Source: Sphingobium sp.
GTDB taxonomy: Bacteria; Pseudomonadota; Alphaproteobacteria; Sphingomonadales; Sphingomonadaceae
Length of the DNA stretch: 18,436 bases
NCBI GenBank assembly: GCA_030148625.1
Contig: JASBTC010000184.1
Coordinates: 1 to 18,436, forward strand
Direction: 5' to 3'
Part shown: positions 1-6,516 of the stretch, one piece after another
Numbering within the stretch: position 1 is the stretch's first letter
Layout: every line of letters begins with the position of its first letter
The notes under the pieces: model-generated
Seen by the model: only the letters and a program-made list of their open reading frames with translations
Database searches by the model: none
Told to the model about the DNA's origin: nothing
Made by a program: the position numbers and the translations under genes

Positions 1-63
1 ATCGGGGCGCAGCTTGATGACGACATCGCCGCCGTCGAGCGTGAGGGTAAGCGTGTCGGCCAT
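1..63 (-). CDS. Cyclophilin-type peptidyl-prolyl cis-trans isomerase (N-terminal fragment)
   Basis: Only the first 21 codons are in the window; the gene continues past the left edge. The minus strand reads from an ATG at 63-61 and gives a peptide starting MADTLTLTLDGGDVVIKLRP. This matches from memory the N-terminal beta strands of small cytoplasmic cyclophilins of Sphingomonadales, which continue into the catalytic FHRVIPGFM region outside this window. Such enzymes catalyse cis-trans isomerisation of peptidyl-proline bonds. The gene is divergent from mgtE, with about 140 bases between the starts. I see no convincing promoter there, although an AT-rich patch (CATATAG near 99-105) is present. 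Because the active site is out of view, the call rests on N-terminal similarity only; a different protein with a similar beta hairpin start is possible. Confidence 0.65.
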   Translation of the reverse strand, partial: MADTLTLTLDGGDVVIKLRPD

Positions 64-204
64 GACTAGAGCTCCATCGAGTCCAAAAAGAAACGCCCAT
101 ATAGGGCCATCGCTAAGAAGCGGAAGGGGGTGCGGCGGCGGTTGCCTGATCCGCCCAGACCGCCTAGGGCACCGGGATCGCGGCACGATCCGGCGGAGAA
201 CCGC

Positions 205-1638
205 ATGAGCCTTGACGAGCTGAACCCGCCGCCGCCCGGGCATGATCAGGACGGTCCCGAGACCGGTCCGCCGGAAACCAGCCTGGATGCCGACGACCGG
301 CTGAAGCCCGAATTCGTGAGCGCGGTGCTGGAACGCGTCGAATCGGGTGATTCGGAAGGCGCGCGCGCATTGGTCGCGCCGCTCCATCCCGCCGATATCG
401 CCGATCTGTTCGAGCTGACTCCGGCCGAGGAACGCCGCGCGCTCGCCGCCGCCGTCTCCGACCTGCTCGACGCCGACGTGTTCGCCGAAATGAACGATTG
501 GGTCCGCGAGGACCTGATCGACGCGCTCGACCCGCACGAAGTCGCCGAGATCGCGGGTGAACTCGACACCGACGACGCTGTCGCGATCATCGAGGATATG
601 GAGGAGGACGACCAGCGCGCCGTCCTCCGCGCGCTGGCGCCTGACGATCGCGCGGCGATCGAGGAAGCGCTGAGCTATGGCGAGGAGACCGCCGGCCGCC
701 TGATGCAGCGCGAGCTGATCGCGGTGCCCGAACATTGGACGGTCGGCGACGTGCTCGACTATCTGCGCAAGAACGAGGATCTGACCACCGACTTCTGGGA
801 GATCTTCGTGGTCGATACCGGCCACAAGCCGGTCGGCGCCTGCGCCTTGTCGTGGATCCTGCGCACGCCGCGATCGATCGCGATCTCAGACGTGATGAAG
901 CGCGAACAGACGCTGATCCCGGTCGACATGGATCAGGAGGAAGTCGCCCTCCGCTTCCAGAAATATGCGCTGATCTCCGCGGCGGTGATCGACGGCGCCG
1001 GCCGGCTGGTCGGCATGATCACCGTCGACGACGTGGTCCACATCATCCAGGAAGAAGCCGGTGAGGATATCCTCAAGCTGTCGGGCGCCGGCGAAGGCGA
1101 CATCAACGAACCGGTCTTCGACAGTTACAAAAGCCGCGTCCGCTGGCTGATCGCCAATCTCGGCACCGCACTCGTCGCCGCCACCATCATCAGCCTGTTC
1201 GAAGGCACGATCAGCAAGATGGTGACGCTCGCCGCGCTGATGCCGATCGTCGCGGGCGTCGGCGGCAATGCCGGCACGCAGACCATGGCGGTCACCGTCC
1301 GCGCGCTCGCCACCAATCAGCTGACCCAGTCGAACACCTGGCGGACGATCCGGCGCGAAATCCGCGTGGCGGTGCTCAACGGCCTTACCGTCGCGGCAGT
1401 GATCGGGACCGGCGTGGCGCTGGTCTTCACCAACCCCCTGCTCGGCGGCGTCATCGCCGCGGCGATGCTGGCCAATATCATGATCGCCGGCCTGGCCGGC
1501 GTGCTCATCCCGCTGACGCTGGAAAAGCTCGATGCCGACCCGGCGGTGGCATCGTCGGTCTTCGTGACGATGATGACCGATTCGATGGGCTTCCTCGTCT
1601 TTCTCGGCCTCGCCAGTGCAAGCGGCGTCGTCCATTAG
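205..1638 (+). CDS. mgtE: Magnesium transporter MgtE
   Basis: A 477-residue protein with the full MgtE layout. Residues about 30-155 form the superhelical N domain rich in acidic residues; about 160-290 form the paired CBS domains (for example VIDGAGRLVGMITVDDVV at 261-278); and about 312-473 form the five-helix membrane domain. The family's pore and selectivity signatures are visible: GVGGNAGTQT at 351-360 and TMMTDSMGF at 455-463, where Asp459 matches the Mg-binding aspartate of Thermus MgtE. Known role: a homodimeric inner-membrane Mg2+ channel gated by Mg2+ binding to the cytoplasmic domains. The ATG at 205 was chosen over upstream in-frame starts because GGAGA lies 6 bases before it and upstream residues are Arg/Pro-rich and unlike the family. 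The stop codon TAG (1636-1638) is the first triplet of a dispersed repeat. Confidence 0.95.
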   Translation: MSLDELNPPPPGHDQDGPETGPPETSLDADDRLKPEFVSAVLERVESGDSEGARALVAPLHPADIADLFELTPAEERRALAAAVSDLLDADVFAEMNDWVREDLIDALDPHEVAEIAGELDTDDAVAIIEDMEEDDQRAVLRALAPDDRAAIEEALSYGEETAGRLMQRELIAVPEHWTVGDVLDYLRKNEDLTTDFWEIFVVDTGHKPVGACALSWILRTPRSIAISDVMKREQTLIPVDMDQEEVALRFQKYALISAAVIDGAGRLVGMITVDDVVHIIQEEAGEDILKLSGAGEGDINEPVFDSYKSRVRWLIANLGTALVAATIISLFEGTISKMVTLAALMPIVAGVGGNAGTQTMAVTVRALATNQLTQSNTWRTIRREIRVAVLNGLTVAAVIGTGVALVFTNPLLGGVIAAAMLANIMIAGLAGVLIPLTLEKLDADPAVASSVFVTMMTDSMGFLVFLGLASASGVVH

Positions 1639-1714
1639 AGCGATTTACAGTTCGATGGACTCATCGAACGACTCGAACCGCAGGCCAGCGCAGCTAAAAT
1701 CGCGGCAAACAGAG
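1636..1714 (+). repeat. Structured intergenic repeat, copy 1 (module A only, with insertion)
   Basis: First of six copies. TAG-AGCGATTT (1636-1646) begins on the mgtE stop codon. The inner hairpin is GTTCGATG (1650-1657), loop GACT (1658-1661), CATCGAAC (1662-1669). The linker GACTCG follows at 1670-1675. The outer stem GCGATTT (1640-1646) should close at once with AAATCGC, but here that arm is displaced to 1697-1703 by about 20 extra bases (1677-1696) absent from the other copies. The tail GGCAAACAGAG resembles the A-rich tail of other copies. The module B hairpin is missing. This copy lies between two same-direction genes (mgtE and the DUF1489 gene). Confidence 0.8.
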
Positions 1715-1775
1715 AAAATCTGGTCGTATGCCGCGCCGACTTGAACCGCGGCGTCCGCACGGCCAAATGAGGTCC

Positions 1776-2183
1776 ATGGCTCCGCTCAACATCACCAAGG
1801 TCGCGGTCGGCTGCGCATCGCTCGAAATCCTGGCGGAACGCATCGCCGCGCGTGCCGAGAATGAAGTGGCGGTGGTGACGACGCGCAATCGCCCGACGCG
1901 CCACTCTGAACTGATCGGCGGCTCGCTCTACTGGATCATCAAGCACCGGCTCGTCGCGCGGCAGGAAATCCTCGGCTTCGAGGAGATGGAGCATGAGCGA
2001 CGCTGGAAGATCCTGGTCGATGCGCGGCTGGTGCCGGTGCTGGAACGGCCGCGCCGCGCGCATCAGGGCTGGCGCTATCTGGCGGGCGACGACGCGCCCG
2101 CCGATATCGACGACACCCACGGCGCGCTGGGCGACCTGCCCGCCGCGCTGCGCGGCGAGCTGTCGACGCTCGCGCTTATTTAG
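1776..2183 (+). CDS. DUF1489 family protein
   Basis: A 135-residue protein recognised as DUF1489, a family of small alphaproteobacterial proteins without assigned function. Hallmarks seen are the N-terminus PLNITKVAVGC (3-13), GGSLYWIIKH (48-57), ILGFEE (65-70) and RAHQGWRYL (94-102). No signal peptide or membrane segment is seen, so it is probably cytoplasmic. The ATG at 1776 was chosen because the next residues match the usual family start and GAGG lies just upstream (1769-1772, a short spacing). An ATG at 1767 would add only three residues. It lies 137 bases after mgtE with repeat copy 1 between. Its stop codon TAG (2181-2183) is the first triplet of repeat copy 2. A 161-codon open frame on the opposite strand is a compositional shadow. 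Confidence 0.85.
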   Translation: MAPLNITKVAVGCASLEILAERIAARAENEVAVVTTRNRPTRHSELIGGSLYWIIKHRLVARQEILGFEEMEHERRWKILVDARLVPVLERPRRAHQGWRYLAGDDAPADIDDTHGALGDLPAALRGELSTLALI

Positions 2184-2320
2184 AGCGATTTTTAGTTCGA
2201 TGGACTCATCGAACGACTCGAAAATCGCGGTTAAGCAAACACCTAGAGCGCTTCCCGAAAAAAGCCTGCCCCCGCGAAGGCGGGGGTGGGAACCGGTTTT
2301 TCGGTCAGGAAGCGCTCAAG
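2181..2320 (+). repeat. Structured intergenic repeat, copy 2 (modules A and B, B enlarged)
   Basis: Module A starts on the TAG stop of the DUF1489 gene. Its outer stem is GCGATTTT paired with AAAATCGC (2221-2228), and the inner hairpin is GTTCGATG (2195-2202), loop GACT, CATCGAAC (2207-2214), followed by linker GACTCG. After an A-rich tail (TTAAGCAAACA), module B opens with CTAGAGCGCTTCC (2243-2255) and closes with GGAAGCGCTC (2308-2317). It also contains CCGAAAAA (2255-2262) paired with TTTTTCGG (2297-2304), and at its tip CCCCCGC (2269-2275), loop GAAG, GCGGGGG (2280-2286). The tip looks like a separate REP-type palindrome nested in module B. The copy lies between convergent genes. A further small hairpin GAATCG/CGATTC (2326-2341) touches the stop codon of the opposing gene. 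Confidence 0.85.
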
Positions 2321-2339
2321 ATATTGAATCGAAGGCGAT

Positions 2340-3278
2340 TCAGGCCGGCGCGACGATTTCGACCTGCGCCAGCGCATGATCCAGCGCCGCGCACACGGCG
2401 GTCACCTGTGCCCGGTTGCATTCTTCGGGCGTGGCACGGGCGCTGTCGGGGTAGACCTCGGTGGTCGTTGTGAAGCGCGCACCGGTGATGGAGCCGCACA
2501 GTCCGAGCTTTGTCAGCGGATATTCGATCACGCCATGCGCGACCACGGGTGAACCGATGATCTCGCCATCTTCATCGGGCGGGGCGATATGGGTCACCTC
2601 TTCGACCGCCGCGATGATCGCCTGCTGGAACGCGGGCTGCGGGTTTTCGCTGTCGTCGACCAGATAGAAACCGTCGGGAATAAGGTCTGGCTCGAAGGTC
2701 TTGCCGTCGCGCGCGGCCAGCGCGGGGCGGAATTCCCCTTCGTCGCTATCGGTGGTCTCGTGCAGGTCGATGTGCATCAGGAACGGATGCTCCACCGATC
2801 GCACCAGCGCGATCAGCGCCGTGGCTTCGCGCGCCGGACCATCGGCCCGGAAATTGCGGTTGGGATCGATCGCGTCGTAATTCCAGCGATTGATGCGTTC
2901 GTACCCCCATGGGCTGACGCACGGCACCACCAGCAGATTGACCTTGCCGGCATAGGCCGCCGCGCGCGTCTCGAGGAAGTCGAGTGCGCCCATGACGCCG
3001 CTGGTTTCGTAACCATGCACGCCGCCGGTCACCAAAGCGGTCGGCAGCGCGGGGTCGAACGCGCGATCGCGCAAGGCAAGCAGCGTATAGGTTTCGCCGG
3101 CATAATCGAGTTCACCATAGGCGATCTTCTCGTAGCGGTCGGCCAGCGCCTCGATGCGCGGCACGACCTCCTCGTCATAGCGGCGCTGGCGCGGCTGCCG
3201 CGCGCGCCATTGGTTGAGTTCATCCTCGCCCCAGGGCTGGCCGGGGGTGCCCACGGGATAAAAGCCTTTATTCGTCAT
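2340..3278 (-). CDS. M14-type zinc carboxypeptidase-like enzyme
   Basis: A 312-residue protein with the M14 metallocarboxypeptidase core. Visible residues are the zinc motif H88-G-Y-E91 in GGVHGYETSG, the substrate-carboxylate Arg motif N140-R-N-F, the third zinc ligand His173 in HIDLHE, and a likely catalytic Glu274 in TTTTEVYP. Family knowledge: such proteins remove C-terminal residues from peptides or, in the succinylglutamate desuccinylase branch, hydrolyse acyl-amino acids. I cannot choose between these from sequence alone. No signal peptide is seen, so a cytoplasmic location is likely. The ATG at 3278 is preceded only by a weak GGA. It is convergent with the DUF1489 gene and is separated from the upstream S41/MarR pair by 213 bases holding repeat copy 3, so probably a separate transcription unit. 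Confidence 0.85.
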   Translation of the reverse strand: MTNKGFYPVGTPGQPWGEDELNQWRARQPRQRRYDEEVVPRIEALADRYEKIAYGELDYAGETYTLLALRDRAFDPALPTALVTGGVHGYETSGVMGALDFLETRAAAYAGKVNLLVVPCVSPWGYERINRWNYDAIDPNRNFRADGPAREATALIALVRSVEHPFLMHIDLHETTDSDEGEFRPALAARDGKTFEPDLIPDGFYLVDDSENPQPAFQQAIIAAVEEVTHIAPPDEDGEIIGSPVVAHGVIEYPLTKLGLCGSITGARFTTTTEVYPDSARATPEECNRAQVTAVCAALDHALAQVEIVAPA

Positions 3279-3385
3279 TCAGCATCCAGACCCATTGTTC
3301 GTGGAGCGCGTGATGGCATCGGATCGGGACGGATCGCAAGCAGGAACGCGCGCCGGTGCGTGAGTCCACCCGCCCCGGCACCCGT

Positions 3386-3495
3386 CTATAGCGATTTGTA
3401 GTTCGATGGAATCATCGAACGACTCGAAAATCGCGTTAAAACAAACAGCTAGGGCAGGCTGTGATCCGCTTCCGTCGGATCGCAGCCTGCCCTAG
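3386..3495 (+). repeat. Structured intergenic repeat, copy 3 (modules A and B)
   Basis: Module A: CTATAGCGATTT start, outer stem GCGATTT (3391-3397) with AAATCGC (3428-3434), inner hairpin GTTCGATG (3401-3408), loop GAAT, CATCGAAC (3413-3420), linker GACTCG. The A-rich tail TTAAAACAAACA leads into module B. Module B is a 20-base-pair hairpin with arms 3449-3468 and 3476-3495, loop CTTCCGT, and a single T-G wobble. Both arms end in CTAG. The outer end of the right arm contains CTA at 3492-3494, which read on the minus strand is the TAG stop codon of the S41 peptidase gene. The copy lies between two minus-strand genes. No T-run follows either hairpin, so it is not a textbook intrinsic terminator. 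Confidence 0.87.
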
Positions 3496-4838
3496 CGTCC
3501 GGAACGCGGATAGACGCGCGGCGTCGGCACCCCGCGCCACAATGTTTCCAGATTCGCACCTTCGAATCGCGCCCGCAGCATCTCATGTCCTTCCAGCGCG
3601 AAGAGGTGCCCGTCGGGCGTGAGCGGCAGCATCCGCCGCGTCGGGGCGCCCGGCCGCGTCCGCAGCCACAATGCGCCGTCGCGATAGTCCACGATCGCTT
3701 CGCCATATTGCCCTGCCCGGGGACGAAGCGATGCATCCGCAAGCGCGACCGGGTGAAGCCGGGCCTCGACGGCGACGCGCGCCCAGTCATATTCCGCCCG
3801 GCGTTCCGCATCGCTGCCGACGCCGGCGATCAGCCCGTCCAGCGCCTGCAGCTCGGCACTGTCGAGCGCGCCCGCCGTGGCGATCCGGAGATCGGGTATC
3901 ACCCCTGTCCCCTCCCAATTGCCGTTGCTGACCGCATGGACCGGCCGTCCGAAGGAGACGCTGAGGAGGAATCCGGGCGGGATCGGCAGGAACCGGTTGT
4001 TGTTGGCGCCACCCGCAGTGGGTTCGCCGATCAATCGGCCGATCCTGAACTGCTGCACGCTATAGGCGAAGTCCTCGGCGGCGGAGCCGGTGCTGCCATC
4101 GGTCAGCACATAGAGCGGCTTGCCGATCATCCGGCCGGCGGGAAGATTGCCTAATGTGTGCGATTGTTCCGGGTCCTTGCCGGCTTCCAGAAAGGTCATC
4201 AGCAGGCGGCCGGACGGCAGGAAATGGCTGAGCGCATAGCGAACGGCGTCGTGCGATCCGCCGCCATTGCCGCTGATGTCGATGATGACGGCATCGCCAC
4301 CTTTCAGGAAACGCATGGCGTCGTCATAAGCTTGGCCGGTCTCGTCCTCGACCCAGTCGAAGGCGGAAATGCGAAGATAGCGGATATTGCCCGGCAGCAG
4401 CCGTATGTCGCCAAGCCCATAATGGGTCCGGCGGGACCGGGCCGTCATCAGGGCATCGTCGCCCGGTGCCGCCTCGCTCGACGACGGCCGGTTCAACGCG
4501 TCGAAGCGCCGCGGATCATATTCGAGGTAGAGATGGGTATCCTTTCCCGCGCGGCTGATGTCCTCGGTGATCCGCGTCGTGAATGTCGCGGGGTCGCTCG
4601 TGTCATAGCGTCCCGCACCATTGCCGGTCCGCAACGCCTGGACGATCGCGGGCACGCGATCGGGAAAGACATAGTGGCGCTCGATCGCGGCAATGATCGC
4701 CTCGACGGCCTTCGTCTTCTGCTCGGGTGAGAGCGTTCCGCCAGCGCTATAGACGGGCGTGGCGCGGATCTGCGCCATGGCGGGCGACGCGCCGCCATGG
4801 ACCGCGAGGATGACGGCAAGGGTCAGCGGCCATTTCAA
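3492..4838 (-). CDS. Exported S41 family peptidase-like protein
   Basis: A 448-residue protein. Residues 1-22 form a signal peptide ending in AMA before Gln23, so it is periplasmic or extracellular. The S41 (tail-specific/IRBP-like) core spans about 145-320. The strand NIRYLRISAF at 151-160 is followed by IIDISGNGGG (185-194), the probable nucleophile Ser252 in STGSAAED (249-256), and GEPTAGGAN (271-279). The latter resembles the IRBP-like S41 branch more than the Ser-Lys CtpA branch. Residues about 370-440 form an extra C-terminal domain. The start is a TTG at 4838-4836: it overlaps the MarR stop as TTGA, GGAGGAG lies about 8 bases upstream, and no in-frame ATG would keep the signal peptide. 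It is likely co-transcribed with, and translationally coupled to, the MarR gene. The substrate is unknown. Confidence 0.85.
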   Translation of the reverse strand: MKWPLTLAVILAVHGGASPAMAQIRATPVYSAGGTLSPEQKTKAVEAIIAAIERHYVFPDRVPAIVQALRTGNGAGRYDTSDPATFTTRITEDISRAGKDTHLYLEYDPRRFDALNRPSSSEAAPGDDALMTARSRRTHYGLGDIRLLPGNIRYLRISAFDWVEDETGQAYDDAMRFLKGGDAVIIDISGNGGGSHDAVRYALSHFLPSGRLLMTFLEAGKDPEQSHTLGNLPAGRMIGKPLYVLTDGSTGSAAEDFAYSVQQFRIGRLIGEPTAGGANNNRFLPIPPGFLLSVSFGRPVHAVSNGNWEGTGVIPDLRIATAGALDSAELQALDGLIAGVGSDAERRAEYDWARVAVEARLHPVALADASLRPRAGQYGEAIVDYRDGALWLRTRPGAPTRRMLPLTPDGHLFALEGHEMLRARFEGANLETLWRGVPTPRVYPRSGR

Positions 4839-5302
4839 GATCTGTTCTCCTCCGAATGGTCGCGGATGCGGTCGCCGAACGACCGGTTCTCGAGTGCCCG
4901 AATGGCGCCGCGAAGCACCTCGGCAAGCGGCGTTTCCAGTTCGCTTTCAAGGTCCCGGGCCGCCGCTTCGGTCGCGCGCCAGCGGCGCTGCACCAGAGGC
5001 ATCATGTCGCGCGCGGCCGGCGAAAGCGCGACGCGGCGTTCGCGCGCATCCTGACCCATCTCCAGGATCACGAGCCCGTTATCGGCCATATGGGCGATGG
5101 TCTGGCTGGCGGCGGAATGGGTGATCTTCGCCTGCCGGGCGATGGCGCGGATGGAACTGGGCCCCTGGTCCAGCAGCACCCGGACGATCGGTGTGTAGCG
5201 TGGACGATAGTTCAGCCCGGCTTCTCGATACCCCTGCTCGACCGCACCGTCGAGCAGCTCGACGAGGTGACGTAGCAACGTGCCGAGCGTCGTGGTGACC
5301 AT
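4835..5302 (-). CDS. MarR family transcriptional regulator
   Basis: A 155-residue winged-helix regulator. The helix-turn-helix lies at about 50-73 (SSIRAIARQAKITHSAASQT) and the wing at about 78-95 with the family signature DARERRVALS (85-94). Helices at both ends would form the dimer interface. MarR proteins usually repress their own operon and release DNA on binding a small ligand. The ATG at 5302 lies 10 bases from an 18-base perfect palindrome overlapping the probable -10 box, so autoregulation is likely. Its stop codon overlaps the TTG start of the S41 peptidase gene (TTGA), making a two-gene operon whose likely regulatory target is the exported peptidase. The inducing ligand cannot be read from the sequence. 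Confidence 0.9.
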   Translation of the reverse strand: MVTTTLGTLLRHLVELLDGAVEQGYREAGLNYRPRYTPIVRVLLDQGPSSIRAIARQAKITHSAASQTIAHMADNGLVILEMGQDARERRVALSPAARDMMPLVQRRWRATEAAARDLESELETPLAEVLRGAIRALENRSFGDRIRDHSEENRS

Positions 5303-5337
5303 TGGCCGAAATTATAACAGTGCTGTTATATTGTCGA
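5303..5337 (-). promoter_or_regulatory. MarR promoter with palindromic operator; possible leaderless start
   Basis: TATAACAG-TG-CTGTTATA (5313-5330) is a perfect inverted repeat of two 8-base arms, a typical size for a MarR dimer site. On the minus strand TATAAT (5316-5311) overlaps the palindrome and is a near-consensus -10 box. TCGACA about 15 bases upstream is a weak -35 candidate. The first base of the ATG (5302) is only 9 bases past the -10 box, so transcription would begin at or next to the start codon, giving a leaderless or nearly leaderless mRNA with no ribosome binding site. The palindrome and -10 are seen directly; use as operator and leaderless start are inference. Confidence 0.7.
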
Positions 5338-5424
5338 GGGTTTCAAGCCATGGGCTTGGCAGCGCCCGCAAGCTGCTCTCCTCAGGCCCTGCTTCCGATG
5401 CCGTTAGGTCCGGGCCGCACCGGT

Positions 5425-5835
5425 TCATGCGAAGGGTGTGGCGAACTCGATCCGGATGCCGCCGGGGATGAACACCAGGAAGTGGCGCGTCGCCGATCCC
5501 GGGCGGATCGGGCCGGGCGCGACGTCGACCACGACCTCCGGATGCGCGCATATCCTTTCCCATGCCGCGTCCAGCGCGGCATCATCGGCCACCGCCAGGG
5601 AAAGATGGTGCAGGCCGATATTGGCCCGCCGGTCGAAGGCGCGGGCGGTCAGCGGATCGGCCGCCTGCCACAGGGTGAGCAGGATCGCGCCGTCGGATAC
5701 GAAGATCGAGGGGTAGGCGGGCACGCCCCCGACCTCGTCGAAACCGAGGGTGCCGCAGAAAAAGGCACGCGCCTGATCCAGATCGGGCACGGTGAGGCCG
5801 ATATGATGAACGCCGTTCGTCAACTTGTCCGTCAT
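5425..5835 (-). CDS. VOC (glyoxalase/dioxygenase fold) family protein
   Basis: A 136-residue protein with the two beta-alpha-beta-beta-beta modules of the vicinal oxygen chelate fold. The first starts at VHHIGLTVPDLDQARAFF (9-26) and the second at GLHHLSLAVADDAALDAAW (74-92). Candidate metal ligands in the usual positions are His11, His77 and Glu130 (IRIEFATP). Members act as glyoxalases, extradiol dioxygenases or resistance proteins; this sequence does not decide which. No signal peptide is seen. The ATG (5835-5833) overlaps the stop of the upstream gene as ATGA and is preceded by AAGGA inside that gene, so the two are translationally coupled. A partner role with the upstream flavin-fold protein is inferred from this coupling. 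Confidence 0.85.
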   Translation of the reverse strand: MTDKLTNGVHHIGLTVPDLDQARAFFCGTLGFDEVGGVPAYPSIFVSDGAILLTLWQAADPLTARAFDRRANIGLHHLSLAVADDAALDAAWERICAHPEVVVDVAPGPIRPGSATRHFLVFIPGGIRIEFATPFA

Positions 5836-6440
5836 GACTCGAGTCCTTCCAGTTCGGCGATGCGGGCGCGCAATCGCGCAAGTTCGTCGATCAGGGGCCG
5901 GGTGCCGCGCCTGACCTCGGCTTCGGTGAAGCGCGGGGTGATGTGTTGCGGACAGTTCCAGTCGAAACCGATCACGTCGATCAGGAACGCACGTTCGGGT
6001 TCGGCGGCATAATCGGGCATCATCAGCGCGGCGATATCCGCGGGATCGTCGCTGCCACGGGCATGGCCGATCAGCTTGAGCCGGCGCCGGTTGGGATAAT
6101 CCATCAGGAACAGCGATACGCGATCGTCGGCCGCCAGGTTCGCGGCGGAGAGATATTGGCGATTGCCCCGATAGTCCGCAAATCCGATCCGGTTGCCCGC
6201 GATCCGCCGCAGGAATCCCGCCGGGCCGCCGCGATGCTGGACATAGGGCCAGCCATCCTCGCTGACGCTCGCCATGTAGAAGCTGTCGCGGGCGGCGATG
6301 AAATCGGTCTCGCGATCGGTGAGCATATCCACCTCGCCCGCCTTTCCCTCCATCCGCGCATAGGATGCGCGCGATCCCGCGGCGTCCTGCAGCGCGCGGG
6401 CGCCGGGGCCGAACATGGTGTGGAGAAAAGCCTGTGCCAT
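5832..6440 (-). CDS. Pyridoxamine 5'-phosphate oxidase-fold (flavin-binding split-barrel) protein
   Basis: A 202-residue protein with the split-barrel flavin-binding fold at about 40-145: FIAARDSFYMASVSEDGWPYVQ (47-68), GFLRRIAGNRIGFADYRGNRQY (75-96) and RVSLFLMDY (107-115). The C-terminal motif FDWNCPQHITPRF (159-171) is typical of a PNPOx-like subgroup of uncertain function. It ends in a probable coiled coil (about 182-200). The ATG at 6440-6438 was chosen because upstream in-frame sequence runs into the regulatory region and the opposing gene and has no similarity to the fold. No Shine-Dalgarno sequence is visible. It is first gene of a two-gene unit with the VOC protein and divergent from a LysR regulator, which probably controls it. 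It could be an FMN- or F420-type reductase or oxidase. Confidence 0.82.
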   Translation of the reverse strand: MAQAFLHTMFGPGARALQDAAGSRASYARMEGKAGEVDMLTDRETDFIAARDSFYMASVSEDGWPYVQHRGGPAGFLRRIAGNRIGFADYRGNRQYLSAANLAADDRVSLFLMDYPNRRRLKLIGHARGSDDPADIAALMMPDYAAEPERAFLIDVIGFDWNCPQHITPRFTEAEVRRGTRPLIDELARLRARIAELEGLES

Positions 6441-6469
6441 GCGGCAGAAGGTAACGCGTTGCGCCTGTC

Positions 6470-6497
6470 GTGATAATCGGTGATGATCGGCGATCAC
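6470..6497. promoter_or_regulatory. Candidate LysR-type binding site in the divergent promoter region
   Basis: GTGATGATCGGCGATCAC (6480-6497) is an imperfect dyad with arms GTGAT and ATCAC and matches the T-N11-A rule for LysR-type regulators (T6481, A6493). A further GTGAT at 6470-6474 repeats the left arm one DNA turn away (10 bases), as in LysR sites with a recognition and an activation half. It lies between the divergent starts at 6440 and 6517. The repeats are seen; the binding role is inferred. Confidence 0.5.
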
Positions 6498-6516
6498 TAT
6501 TTCGATTTCAGGAATA

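Noticed and set aside
14..208. A small plus-strand gene over the left edge
   Set aside because: Ser/Arg-rich product, no ribosome binding site, overlaps the cyclophilin start on the other strand and the mgtE start.
1635..2120. A 161-codon minus-strand frame opposite the DUF1489 gene
   Set aside because: The plus-strand frame carries clear DUF1489 motifs; the minus frame extends through repeat copy 1 and lacks any motif.
2181..3495. A CRISPR array or integron attC sites formed by the regular hairpins
   Set aside because: Copies are scattered singly between unrelated genes, spacing is irregular and gene-sized, and there is no cas or integrase gene in the window.
5344..5358. Short hairpin CAAGCC-ATG-GGCTTG as a terminator for a gene at its left or right
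   Set aside because: Only 6 base pairs, no T-run, and it lies upstream of the MarR promoter and 80 bases past the VOC stop region without clear link.
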